The notes below the pieces were generated by a model. That model had not been told where the DNA came from. It ran no database searches and was given only the letters and a program-made list of their open reading frames with translations. DNA of 64,000 nt, from positions 1 to 64,000 of the forward strand of contig NZ_JAHZST010000005.1 in NCBI RefSeq assembly GCF_019457885.1, written 5' to 3'. Positions 8,601 to 16,636 of this stretch are shown one piece after another. The first letter of the stretch is position 1, and the number at the start of each line of letters is the position of its first letter. The stretch comes from Shewanella nanhaiensis (GTDB lineage: Bacteria > Pseudomonadota > Gammaproteobacteria > Enterobacterales > Shewanellaceae). The translations under genes and the position numbers were made by a program.

Positions 8601-9095
8601 TCCGTGTTCATAAACTTGTTCAACGAGGTGATAACCGGTATCCACCAATTGTTGCTTAACATCTTGAAGGCAGTAGTTATCACCTTTAGCCAACATCAAT
8701 ACGTTGCCGGCTAGAAATGATCTTGGTGGCAGAAGAACCATTAGGGTACTGATGGGGACTATCACCACGCCCCGTTTAGCATTCGGGATCTGTGATAGAG
8801 TTTCGAGGCGTTGTGAAACCAGATCTTGATGGGGGGAGAAACTATCGTATGGCAAGGTTTCTCTATCAGGGAACAACCAAACAGGAAGAGTGTCGTCCTG
8901 AAGAAGATAATTTAGTTCGCTCTCTAACAGAAGCGCAGTTGGGGTATCACTGGTGACTGCCAGTGTCAGCCCCTCATGATCCTTGACTAAATTAGCTAAG
9001 GTGATGGCCTGCGATGCGCCGCCTAAGGTGAACAGAGTTTGTGCTTTGGTGGCACTTTTAACATGGGGCGGCGTTAATATGGAAAATGCTTTCAT
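5622..9095 (-). CDS. mfd: Transcription-repair coupling factor Mfd
   Basis: An ATP-dependent DNA translocase that removes RNA polymerase stalled at lesions and recruits UvrA. Length from the preferred ATG is 1157 residues, normal for Mfd. Domains in order are a UvrB-like N-terminal module, the RNA-polymerase-interacting domain (around LKVGQPIVHLDHGVAHYQGL), the RecG-like helicase core with Walker A GDVGFGKTE and Walker B DEEHRFG, the TRG region (RGRVGRSHHQAYAYL), and the C-terminal D7 domain. A TTG at 9122 would add nine residues, but MKAFSIL at 9095 looks like the native N-terminus. The csiV-like gene follows one base downstream. Confidence 0.97.
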   Translation of the reverse strand: MKAFSILTPPHVKSATKAQTLFTLGGASQAITLANLVKDHEGLTLAVTSDTPTALLLESELNYLLQDDTLPVWLFPDRETLPYDSFSPHQDLVSQRLETLSQIPNAKRGVVIVPISTLMVLLPPRSFLAGNVLMLAKGDNYCLQDVKQQLVDTGYHLVEQVYEHGEFAVRGSIIDLFPMGSNQPYRIELFDDEVESIRHFDPETQRSSSAIDSIRLLPAKEFPTDSAAIEGFRQRYRRHFEVIVKEPESVYQMVSRKILPAGIENYLPLFFDETASLFDYLPVQTQLVNIGDLEAASKAHLAEVELRYEDRRVDPLRPLLPPKSLYLLTEQLFSAFKKFPRTLLKIGENQDSGSNAKLESLPELTANHKLKQPLTLLQDYVTQGGRILFSAESEGRREALLELFAKIDLKPQVFEHLDDFVDSKVKQGLIVSPLSKGAIIEKARGAKFSIICETELFGHRISQTRRRDKQRQISSDALIKNLAELKVGQPIVHLDHGVAHYQGLETLDTGGLVAEYLKLEYAGGDKLYVPVSSLHLISRYSVGPDEEAQLNKLGNESWAKAKKKAIEKIRDVAVELLDVYARRQARPGDACHIDQEEYALFSNSFPFEETVDQETSINAVLTDMSSPIAMDRLVCGDVGFGKTEVAMRAAFVAVNDGKQVAILVPTTLLAQQHFENFKDRFADWPVKIEVMSRFKTAKEQKGVLEDLSSGKVDIVIGTHKLLQSEAKFENLGLLVIDEEHRFGVRQKEKIKALRANVDILTLTATPIPRTLNMAMSGMRDLSIIATPPAKRLAVKTFVREYDNAAIREALLREILRGGQVYFLHNTVETIEKRAAEISELLPEARVITAHGQMRERELEKVMSDFYHQKFNVLVCTTIIETGIDIPSANTIVIERADKFGLAQLHQLRGRVGRSHHQAYAYLMTPHPKSMTKDARKRLEAIGALEDLGAGFMLATQDLEIRGAGELLGDEQSGHISKIGFTLYMEMLEDAVKSLKEGKEPSLSQMLRRQCEIDLRIPALLPEDFVHDVNIRLSLYKRIANSETSQALDELKVELIDRFGLLPDSTKNLMELTLYKHQATALGIKKIEMHAKGGSLEFSDDHSVDPGFIIGLLQSQPQNYRMDGPSKLKFIIPAESHADRLALVKLLLGQLSQHRLGD

Positions 9096-9169
9096 TGAGA
9101 GATGACAGGGGATCAGCGACAAAGATGCCTGTCATTGTAGTGGGATACAGGCGCATGTGCTAGTGAAAA

Positions 9170-9763
9170 TTATGTCGCTTTTTTCGCAAGCTTGCGTTGT
9201 TTTAATTGCTTTTGTTGTACGCTCAAGCTCGCCTTGACCAGCTGCTCTACGTCAGTGTCTGTGATCACAGAGAACTCTAACTCAGTCAAATAACGTGTTT
9301 GTGGCTCGACATCCGTAGCTTCTATAACTTGAGTGTCCGTGACTTGAGCAAAACAGAGCAGGGCAACCAGCTCCTCTTTAATATGAAGCGTTAGCTTAAA
9401 CTGCTTCCCGACATCAAATTGTGTTGTTCCCGTTATGCGGATCCCACTCCCGCCAAAGAACTTTCCTTGATGTAGCTCCCCATCATGTGCTTCGCGCTCG
9501 AGCACATGTTGCAGTACCAGATCGACCTTCTTTGATTGCAGTTTAAGGTACTCAACAACGGTTTTAGCTTCATCATCTAAATGCCTTAGTTGCAATAAGC
9601 AATCGGCTTCTAATGATTTGACATCACTAATAAGCTGTAGACCAAGCGGTAACATCAGCGTTAATTCACCCTCAGTTGGAATGGGGGCGTTATCTGGCCA
9701 AGCTGTTAGGTAGACTTTAAAATCGTGCTTGACACTAAAATAGGGGCTTGAGTCAGTGATCAA
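9170..9763 (-). CDS. PilZ-domain-like protein
   Basis: A 197-residue soluble protein without a signal peptide. The region FFGGSGIRITG (around residues 103-113) resembles the (D/N)xSxxG core of PilZ domains, and the surrounding sequence alternates beta strands as in PilZ proteins. The C-terminus is a Lys/Gln-rich helix (QQKQLKQRKLAKKAT). PilZ proteins often bind cyclic di-GMP, but the usual RxxxR motif is not obvious here, so binding is uncertain. It is encoded between mfd (same strand) and lolC (divergent). Confidence 0.6.
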   Translation of the reverse strand: MITDSSPYFSVKHDFKVYLTAWPDNAPIPTEGELTLMLPLGLQLISDVKSLEADCLLQLRHLDDEAKTVVEYLKLQSKKVDLVLQHVLEREAHDGELHQGKFFGGSGIRITGTTQFDVGKQFKLTLHIKEELVALLCFAQVTDTQVIEATDVEPQTRYLTELEFSVITDTDVEQLVKASLSVQQKQLKQRKLAKKAT

Positions 9764-9842
9764 GGGATTTCCTCTTGTTTTTATATAGCTATTACCCCTA
9801 TTATCGTGCGCATCTTAATGATTTAGCAAGGCTCTATATTTA

Positions 9843-11093
9843 ATGAGTCGTTGGGCAACTATGAATTTTGCGTTATCTGCACATATTGGCTTTCGTTATT
9901 GGCGTGCAAGAAAGGCCAATGCGTTCGCTTCGTTTATCACTTTTTTTGCGGTTTCCGGTATTTTGCTTGGAGTTGCAGCGCTCATTATTGTCAGCTCGGT
10001 TATGAATGGTCTAGAGGGACAATTAAAGCAGCGTATTCTTGGGGCTGTGCCTCAGTTGACGGTCAACAGTGAGCAAGCCCTCGCTCATTGGCATACTAAT
10101 GTGGCAGAGCTTAAAACGTTACCTGGTGTTTTGGCTGCCACTCCCAGTATAGCCACGCAAGCTATGGTCCAGTCACCCTCTAATATTAGTGCCATTCAAG
10201 TGTATGGTATCTACCCAGAATATGAAAAAGTGCTCGAAGGTAAGATGCAAGGTGTGCTAAATGCGCATTTTAGTCAGCTTATACCGGGAAAATATCGGAT
10301 CATACTTGGCTCTGAGCTTGCCAGACGTTTAGATGTGTCCATTGGTGAGAAGGTGAGAGTGCTCAGCGCAGAAGGTGTGGTTTATTCCCCTTTTGGACCC
10401 GTGCCTAGCCAGCGTAAATTTGTGGTTGCAGGTATCTTTGAGATGGGCTCCCAGGTTGATGCAAGCTTGGCCTATGTTCATTATGAGGACGCGCAGCGGT
10501 TAATGCGGCAACCTCCTGGAGAGATAAAACATCTGAGGCTATATCTAGCAGATCCCTTTAATGCAGAGAGTTTAAGTAGTGAAGTAACTAATCAGTTTAA
10601 GAGACAAGGTATTGAAGTCACCACCTCTGACTGGCGAGACACATATGGTCATCTGTTTAGCGCAGTGAAGATGGAAAAGAATATGATGTCTTTGATGTTA
10701 AGTCTGATTATTGCCGTTGCCGCGTTTAATATTGTCTCTGCACTGGTGATGATGGTGGTAGACAAGACAACGGATGTTGCAGTATTAAAAACTCAGGGGC
10801 TGAGCACAGCGAATGTGATGGGAATATTTATCTTTCAGGGATCGCTCAATGCCATTATAGGTTTGGTGCTAGGGCTTATTATCGGTGTTGGTTTAACGCT
10901 TAATTTAAATACCATGATGAATTCGGTTGGGATCTCTATCTTAGGAGCGGGTCAATCACTGCCTGTGCAAATTGAGTGGAGCCAGATGAGCTGGATAGTC
11001 ATTGGTACTTTAGTTATTACCTTCTGTGCCACGCTATATCCAGCATTTAGAGCGGCTAAAGTACAACCTGCGACAGCGTTGAGATATGAGTGA
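9843..11093 (+). CDS. lolC: Lipoprotein-releasing ABC transporter permease LolC
   Basis: Inner-membrane subunit of LolCDE, which extracts outer-membrane lipoproteins from the inner membrane and hands them to LolA. The 416 residues have the MacB/FtsX layout: one N-terminal membrane segment (about residues 30-55), a large periplasmic domain, and three C-terminal membrane segments (about 275-300, 320-345, 375-400). The typical start FRYWRARKANAFASFITFFAV is present. The start could be the ATG at 9843 or the in-frame ATG at 9861, which gives MNFALSAHIG. It is followed by lolD and lolE. Confidence 0.93.
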   Translation: MSRWATMNFALSAHIGFRYWRARKANAFASFITFFAVSGILLGVAALIIVSSVMNGLEGQLKQRILGAVPQLTVNSEQALAHWHTNVAELKTLPGVLAATPSIATQAMVQSPSNISAIQVYGIYPEYEKVLEGKMQGVLNAHFSQLIPGKYRIILGSELARRLDVSIGEKVRVLSAEGVVYSPFGPVPSQRKFVVAGIFEMGSQVDASLAYVHYEDAQRLMRQPPGEIKHLRLYLADPFNAESLSSEVTNQFKRQGIEVTTSDWRDTYGHLFSAVKMEKNMMSLMLSLIIAVAAFNIVSALVMMVVDKTTDVAVLKTQGLSTANVMGIFIFQGSLNAIIGLVLGLIIGVGLTLNLNTMMNSVGISILGAGQSLPVQIEWSQMSWIVIGTLVITFCATLYPAFRAAKVQPATALRYE

Positions 11094-11179
11094 TCTACGC
11101 CTAAAAATTAAGCGTCCAAATGGGAGAGAGTAAATAACTCTCCTGTTTGATGAGTAAAGAATATAAGAGTAAATAGCAT

Positions 11180-11890
11180 ATGCCAGAGTTATTGTTAGAA
11201 GTGAAGAGTGTCAGTAAACGTTTTCAAGAAGGAACGGTGGATACTCAAGTGCTTACAAGTGTGGATCTACAGGTTTTTAAAGGTGAGCAGTTAGCCATTA
11301 TCGGTACCTCAGGCTCAGGTAAAAGTACTTTATTGCATATCATGGGGACACTCGATAAGCCGAGTAGTGGTCATGTCTTTATGTTAGGGGAAGACCTATA
11401 TGATTTGTCGCCGCGTCGCCAATCTGAGGTGAGAAACCAAGACTTAGGCTTTATCTATCAATTTCACCACCTATTGCCAGAGTTTAGTGCGCTTGAAAAT
11501 GTTGCCATGCCAGCCCTTATTCAGGGACGAAATCGTAAAGAGGTTGAAGTTGAGGCCAAGGCATTATTAGAGCGAGTGGGTCTTGGGCATAGATTTGGTC
11601 ATACCCCTGGTGAGATGTCAGGTGGAGAGCGTCAGCGTACTGCGATAGCCAGAGCGTTAATTAATAAGCCTAAGCTAGTATTAGCAGATGAGCCGACCGG
11701 TAACTTAGATGCTACTAGTGGCGAGGCTGTGTATGAGCTTATCCGTGAGCTTGCAAACCAGTTAGGCACGGCATTTGTGGTTGTTACTCATGATGCCAAG
11801 TTAGCGGCAAGAATGGACAGGCAGTTGAAGATGAAAGATGGCCACCTTCAGAGTGAACAGCTTGCAGATGTTGCAGGTAAGGCTTCATGA
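11180..11890 (+). CDS. lolD: Lipoprotein-releasing ABC transporter ATPase LolD
   Basis: The cytoplasmic ATPase subunit of LolCDE, 236 residues. Visible motifs are Walker A GTSGSGKST (around 45), the family-typical Q-loop segment FIYQFHHLLPEF, the signature MSGGERQR and Walker B LVLADEPTGNLD followed by the H-loop VVTHD. The start ATG overlaps an NdeI-like CATATG. The stop overlaps the lolE start by 4 bases, showing translational coupling. Confidence 0.96.
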   Translation: MPELLLEVKSVSKRFQEGTVDTQVLTSVDLQVFKGEQLAIIGTSGSGKSTLLHIMGTLDKPSSGHVFMLGEDLYDLSPRRQSEVRNQDLGFIYQFHHLLPEFSALENVAMPALIQGRNRKEVEVEAKALLERVGLGHRFGHTPGEMSGGERQRTAIARALINKPKLVLADEPTGNLDATSGEAVYELIRELANQLGTAFVVVTHDAKLAARMDRQLKMKDGHLQSEQLADVAGKAS

Positions 11891-13143
11891 ACCCACTTTT
11901 ATCAATATGGGTTGGTTGGCGTTTCTACATGGCACGCCAATCTAATAGCCTGATTAGTTTTATCTCATTTGCATCGACCGCGGGTATCGCATTAGGTGTC
12001 GCGGTATTAATTGTCGTGCTCTCTGCCATGAATGGTTTTGAGAGTGAGTTAGAAAATAGGATGTTAGGTGTTGTCTCTCATGGAGAGTTGAGCGGAGTTA
12101 ATCAAGCTGTCAATAACTGGCCCTCAATTGTTGAAGATTCCAAGAAGGTGCCGGGGATAGTGGCATCAGCTCCCTTTATTCGTTTACAGGGACTCGTACA
12201 AAAGCCTGGGGGATTTCAAGGACTGACCATTTTAGGCGTTGATACTCAATATGAGCAGAAGGTCTCCAATATCGCCCAATTTATGCCAGCAGAAACCTGG
12301 GAAAAGCTAGCTGAGAGCGATAAAAATAACATAGTGCTAGGTAGAGGTTTGGCAAAAAGTTTAGGCTTAAGCCTAGGTGACTCATTAAGCATGTATATGC
12401 CTAATGTCAACGCCGATCCTACAGTGAAGCGTATTGGCTCTGCAAAAAGTTATCGTTTCACTGTGGCGGGGATATTTGAGCTAGGAGGAGAGCTGGATCT
12501 CTCTACTGCCTATGTGCCGATGCAGTATGCGGCATCTATTCTAGACATGGGCGAGCAGGTATCGGGTGTAAGGATTAAAGTGGATAAAGTATTTGAGGCG
12601 CCGCGGCTTATTCGTGAACTAGGCTTTAGCCAAGATCAATATCTGTACATCACTGACTGGACTCGTACTCAGGGGCATCTTTACCAAGATATACAACTTG
12701 TTCGCAGCGTGATGTATCTCGTACTGGCTTTGGTGATAGCCGTGGCTTGTTTTAATATTGTCTCGACGTTAGTGATGGCCGTACGGGATAAACAATCTGA
12801 GATCGCAATCTTGCTGACCATGGGGATGAAGCGCAGCGCGATTATGACTATTTTTATCGTACAAGGTGCCCTTAACGGAGTGCTGGGTTGCCTGCTTGGA
12901 GGCCTGTTTGGGGTGCTGATAGCGGAAAACCTAAGTTGGATAGCCAAAGGGATAGAGGGGGCTTTAGGCGTTAAACTGCTTTCTGCTGATATCTACTTTA
13001 TCGACTTTCTCCCATCAGAGTTACACCTCGTTGACGTTGCACTAGTGCTGTTGTTAGCGCTGGTCATGAGCTTAATTGCGACGCTCTATCCTGCTTGGAA
13101 AGCGAGTCAAACACCGCCAGCAAGTGCATTAGCAGGTCGGTAA
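11887..13143 (+). CDS. lolE: Lipoprotein-releasing ABC transporter permease LolE
   Basis: The second membrane subunit of LolCDE, 418 residues, paralogous to LolC, with the same one-plus-three membrane segment layout and a periplasmic domain between about residues 55 and 270. The start WRFYMARQSNSLISFISFAST matches LolE. It overlaps lolD by 4 bases. In the complex LolE receives the lipoprotein and LolC docks LolA, as known for E. coli. Confidence 0.94.
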   Translation: MNPLLSIWVGWRFYMARQSNSLISFISFASTAGIALGVAVLIVVLSAMNGFESELENRMLGVVSHGELSGVNQAVNNWPSIVEDSKKVPGIVASAPFIRLQGLVQKPGGFQGLTILGVDTQYEQKVSNIAQFMPAETWEKLAESDKNNIVLGRGLAKSLGLSLGDSLSMYMPNVNADPTVKRIGSAKSYRFTVAGIFELGGELDLSTAYVPMQYAASILDMGEQVSGVRIKVDKVFEAPRLIRELGFSQDQYLYITDWTRTQGHLYQDIQLVRSVMYLVLALVIAVACFNIVSTLVMAVRDKQSEIAILLTMGMKRSAIMTIFIVQGALNGVLGCLLGGLFGVLIAENLSWIAKGIEGALGVKLLSADIYFIDFLPSELHLVDVALVLLLALVMSLIATLYPAWKASQTPPASALAGR

Positions 13144-13196
13144 TTAGGAGCTAAGTGTTTAGGCATTAAGTGTTTAAATTTTAAGAGAGGGAAACG

Positions 13197-13697
13197 GTGA
13201 ATAGCGCGATTGTAGTTTTGGGAGCGCCAAATGATGCTGATGGTAACTTGTCTGAGATGGCACTCTCTCGGTGCGATCTCGCATATACCTATTTTTGTCA
13301 AAACCCTCACCTCAAACTTATCTGCACTGGTGGGATTGGTGCTCATTTCAATATCACTTCAACTCCCCATGCACAGTACTTGAAAAACTATCTCATAAAT
13401 AAAGGGGTACCACAGATAAATTTTCTTCCCCTTGTCGAGAGCCAATTTACCTTTGAAGATGCACTACTGGCTCGAGAGGTTATTGAGGTGTATGACATTA
13501 CCTCTATAGTTCTAGTGACATCAGAGTTTCATCTTCCTCGAGCCAAATTAGTGTTTAGCACGATGTTCCCACAAATCACGTTCCACTACTTGGCCGCAAC
13601 GACGCCACTTCCAGAGGATGAACTGCTTAAGCTTGAAAAGCACGAGAGGGATGTTATGGCAAGAGAGAGGCGTAACCTGAGTACTTTGCTAACGTAA
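13197..13697 (+). CDS. YdcF/DUF218 family protein
   Basis: A 166-residue protein with the DUF218 layout: an N-terminal strand AIVVLGAPND, ICTGGIGAH around residue 42, E-x-x-FTFEDALLAREV in the middle and the family segment VLVTSEFHLPRAKLVF. This superfamily (SanA/ElyC/YdcF) includes envelope-related proteins and a nucleotide-binding member. This one lacks a membrane anchor. The start is GTG at 13197 with a purine-rich AGAGAGGGA upstream. It lies 53 bases after lolE and could share its transcript. Confidence 0.75.
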   Translation: MNSAIVVLGAPNDADGNLSEMALSRCDLAYTYFCQNPHLKLICTGGIGAHFNITSTPHAQYLKNYLINKGVPQINFLPLVESQFTFEDALLAREVIEVYDITSIVLVTSEFHLPRAKLVFSTMFPQITFHYLAATTPLPEDELLKLEKHERDVMARERRNLSTLLT

Positions 13698-13701
13698 TGT
13701 C

Positions 13702-13734
13702 ACAATAAGAAACACCAAGCGTGTTTCCTATTGT
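13702..13734. terminator. Bidirectional hairpin between convergent genes
   Basis: The arms at 13702-13715 and 13721-13734 pair over 14 positions with one mismatch (core GAAACAC/GTGTTTC). It sits between the rightward YdcF-like gene and the leftward DUF2062 gene. There is no long T run. Confidence 0.55.
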
Positions 13735-13763
13735 ATCGAGCAGTAACCTTGTCTGGTTTTAAG

Positions 13764-14273
13764 CTAATTAGCTTTTCGTCTATCCCATTTCAGTAGAATT
13801 GAGTACTTCCACAGGGTTCTTATTAAGAAAAAGCCCACAATTGAAAATATTGCACCCATTACAATACAGCCCAGTAGGAAAGGTGGGCCTATGGTGGATA
13901 TCGATGACTCTATCCATACCCATGTGGCTTCAAAAGCAAAGTTTTGCGGTGGGTGATTAAGGAGCTTAGCCCCTAACATATAAGCTGCATAAAACATAAA
14001 TGGCATAGTGATTGGGTTCGTAATCCACACTAATGCGACAGATACAGGCAGGTTACAGTTAAAAATGATGGCTAGAGCGGCTGCCAGTACCATCTGAAAT
14101 GGCATGGGGATCCAAGCAACAAAAAGCCCGACGGCAAAGGCTGCTGGAGCCGAACGTCTGTTAAGGCTCCATAAATTGGGGTTATGTAACAATTTCCCGA
14201 ACATCCGCAAATGCTTGTGATTTTGCAGGGTTTCAGGTTTAGGCATAAATCTTTCAATGATTTTTTTTGGCAT
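13764..14273 (-). CDS. DUF2062 membrane protein
   Basis: A 169-residue inner-membrane protein. The segment SAPAAFAVGLFVAWIPMPFQMVLAAALAI and the following WITNPITMPFMFYAAY are the recognisable DUF2062 core. Two or three hydrophobic helices precede a third at the C-terminus (PPFLLGCIVMGAIFSIVGFFL). The function of the family is unknown. It is divergent from comEC with 31 bases between start codons, so the promoters must overlap the coding ends. An alternative start is the ATG at 14246 (MPKPETL). Confidence 0.82.
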   Translation of the reverse strand: MPKKIIERFMPKPETLQNHKHLRMFGKLLHNPNLWSLNRRSAPAAFAVGLFVAWIPMPFQMVLAAALAIIFNCNLPVSVALVWITNPITMPFMFYAAYMLGAKLLNHPPQNFAFEATWVWIESSISTIGPPFLLGCIVMGAIFSIVGFFLIRTLWKYSILLKWDRRKAN

Positions 14274-14304
14274 AAATGGTTATTGCTGTCTTAACTAGTT
14301 CAGT

Positions 14305-16602
14305 ATGAATCGATTTATGTTTGGTTTTTGCGTCACAATACTCTCAGCCATGTTATGGCCTTCACTGCCGACAGCTCAACTTACCCCCATTTTGTTTGTG
14401 ATAGGGGCTCTGGTATTAAAACGTGCGCCATTAATCTCAGGTGTCGTCTTGGCTGTTGCATGGAGTGCATTTTATGCGCAGCTGGTATTAAGCTGGGATC
14501 ATAAAAGTATAGACCTTGACCAGCCTGTAACTGGCGAAATCATATCACTAGTAAATCAAAACAGCGACTGGGTTAGTATGGATTTTCGGCTGTTGGATCA
14601 TAATTCATCAAACTCTTGGCCAAAAAAAATACGTTTGAGTTGGAAAAAAGCCCCTAAATTGGCACAAGGTGAGATCTGGGAGTTGGTGGTTAAGCCAAAG
14701 CCTATCACCAGTGTGTTGAATCAAGGAGGGTATAATCAACAGAAATTACTTCTTAGTCGTCATATCGTCAGCAAAGGTAGTGTTATATCTGGTGAGCGAA
14801 TTAAGGCAAGTGATTCTTTGCGTAATAAGCTTTTACAAACACTCAAACCCACCTTACAAGCATTGGCTAATGGTGATCTTATCTTAGCATTACTGCTAGG
14901 AGATCGAAGCTTATTGGATGCAGAGCGTTGGCACGCCCTTAGAGTGACGGGAGCGGGGCATCTGGTGGCAATCTCTGGTCTGCACCTCTCGGTTGTTGGG
15001 GCTTGGGTGTTTATCACCTTATCTAAGTTTCTTAACCTTATATCTCCTTGTGTAGGACGACGGAACTTGATGTTGGCTGCGGCTTCATCTGCTGTAGCGT
15101 GCTGTATTTATGCCTATCTTGCAGGGTTTGCATTGCCAACGATCCGCGCTTTAACTATGCTGTTGTTATTGGTTTTTTTGACGCTGTTAAACCGATATTC
15201 ATCTTCTTGGGAGCGCTTGTTGTTTGCGCTTTTTCTGATATTAGTTATTGATCCCTTCAGTTGTTTAAGTGCTGGTTTTTGGCTGTCTTTTTCTGCATTA
15301 TCAATTATTTTATTGACGCTACAGGCTCGTCCCATACCTGTTGTTGATGAGCCCGCCTCCCTGCACAAGAGAGTGTGGCTTAAGTTAAGCCTATTCTGGG
15401 CCATACAGTGGCGATTAAGCCTTGGACTGGGTTTATTACAGGCAGTGCTTTTTGGTGGTTTAACTCTTTATGGAGTCCTATTTAACTTTATATTTGTTCC
15501 CTGGTTTAGTTTGTTGGTTATTCCTGCTGCTATTCTCATTTTCGCTATTTGGGGACTAGGTTTAACTGCTGGGTTTAACCTGTCCGTCTTGTTTGAATTG
15601 GTCAATAAAACCTTATGGCCTGTGACCCAAGCATTAGAGCTGTTTATTACTTTACCTGGTGCTTGGTTGCCAATTTCAGATCCCATGATGCTAGCGCTAT
15701 TCTTTCTTCTGTGCGGATTATGGCTTATGGCAAAACTGAAAAGTGTGCAGTGGAAGCTTATCTCCTCAGTGCTGCTTCTGCCATTTATCCTTTCGTTAAT
15801 CTTTCGATGGGGATTTGCCCCTAAAGAGCACTGGCAAGTGCACCTGCTCGATGTTGGTCAAGGTTTGAGTGTCGTTATAGAGAGGGGGCAACATGGATTG
15901 GTATATGACACTGGAGCACGATATGGTCGGACGTTTAGTTATGCAGAAAGAGTCGTGGTGCCCTTTATTCGGGCCAGAGGCATTACTGAAGTTGATTATC
16001 TTGTATTAAGTCATAGTGATAACGATCATGCTGGTGGTGCCTCAACGTTTATTTCTGCTTTTCCAGAGGTAAAATTGGTGACTGATATTCCTGAGTATGC
16101 CGGTATCAATTGCAGACCTAAAACCATTATATGGCAGAGATTAAGAGTTGAGATCTTGGCGCCTCGTGTTGTTGAGAAGGGTAATAATGGCTCCTGTGTC
16201 GTGAAAGTTAGTGATAAGTATCATCAAGTCTTATTAACTGGCGATATAGAGAGTAGGGCAGAGCAAGCTTTACTGAGCTTAGGTAATAAGCTCAACAGTG
16301 AACTGCTTGTGGCGCCACATCATGGCAGCCGAACCTCCTCGACTCCGGAGTTTATCAAGTTGGTCTCTCCTCAGTTAGTACTCTTTCCCTCAGGATTTAA
16401 TAATCGTTACGGTTTTCCTAAGCCTGATGTCTTACACCGCTATCAGGACCATGGAGCAGAGCACCTTATTTCAGGACGAGAGGGGCAGATTAGTGTGATT
16501 TTTAATCGAGAGCGGCGTGATATTCGAACATACCGAGCCAATTTAGCCCCTTTTTGGTACAACCGATTGTTTGAATTTGGTCAGAATGATAATCCAGAGT
16601 AG
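14305..16602 (+). CDS. comEC: ComEC/Rec2 DNA-uptake channel protein
   Basis: An inner-membrane channel that passes single-stranded DNA during natural transformation. The 765 residues show an N-terminal OB-like region, the competence domain with the motif GAGHLVAISGLHLSVVG (around residues 215-231), several membrane helices, and a C-terminal metallo-beta-lactamase domain starting near WQVHLLDVGQGLSVV with the metal motif SHSDNDHAGG (around 570). The frame is intact. msbA follows after 34 bases, as in E. coli (ycaI-msbA). Confidence 0.95.
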   Translation: MNRFMFGFCVTILSAMLWPSLPTAQLTPILFVIGALVLKRAPLISGVVLAVAWSAFYAQLVLSWDHKSIDLDQPVTGEIISLVNQNSDWVSMDFRLLDHNSSNSWPKKIRLSWKKAPKLAQGEIWELVVKPKPITSVLNQGGYNQQKLLLSRHIVSKGSVISGERIKASDSLRNKLLQTLKPTLQALANGDLILALLLGDRSLLDAERWHALRVTGAGHLVAISGLHLSVVGAWVFITLSKFLNLISPCVGRRNLMLAAASSAVACCIYAYLAGFALPTIRALTMLLLLVFLTLLNRYSSSWERLLFALFLILVIDPFSCLSAGFWLSFSALSIILLTLQARPIPVVDEPASLHKRVWLKLSLFWAIQWRLSLGLGLLQAVLFGGLTLYGVLFNFIFVPWFSLLVIPAAILIFAIWGLGLTAGFNLSVLFELVNKTLWPVTQALELFITLPGAWLPISDPMMLALFFLLCGLWLMAKLKSVQWKLISSVLLLPFILSLIFRWGFAPKEHWQVHLLDVGQGLSVVIERGQHGLVYDTGARYGRTFSYAERVVVPFIRARGITEVDYLVLSHSDNDHAGGASTFISAFPEVKLVTDIPEYAGINCRPKTIIWQRLRVEILAPRVVEKGNNGSCVVKVSDKYHQVLLTGDIESRAEQALLSLGNKLNSELLVAPHHGSRTSSTPEFIKLVSPQLVLFPSGFNNRYGFPKPDVLHRYQDHGAEHLISGREGQISVIFNRERRDIRTYRANLAPFWYNRLFEFGQNDNPE

Positions 16603-16636
16603 AATGCGTTTTTTGAATTAAGAATAGATTTGGTTA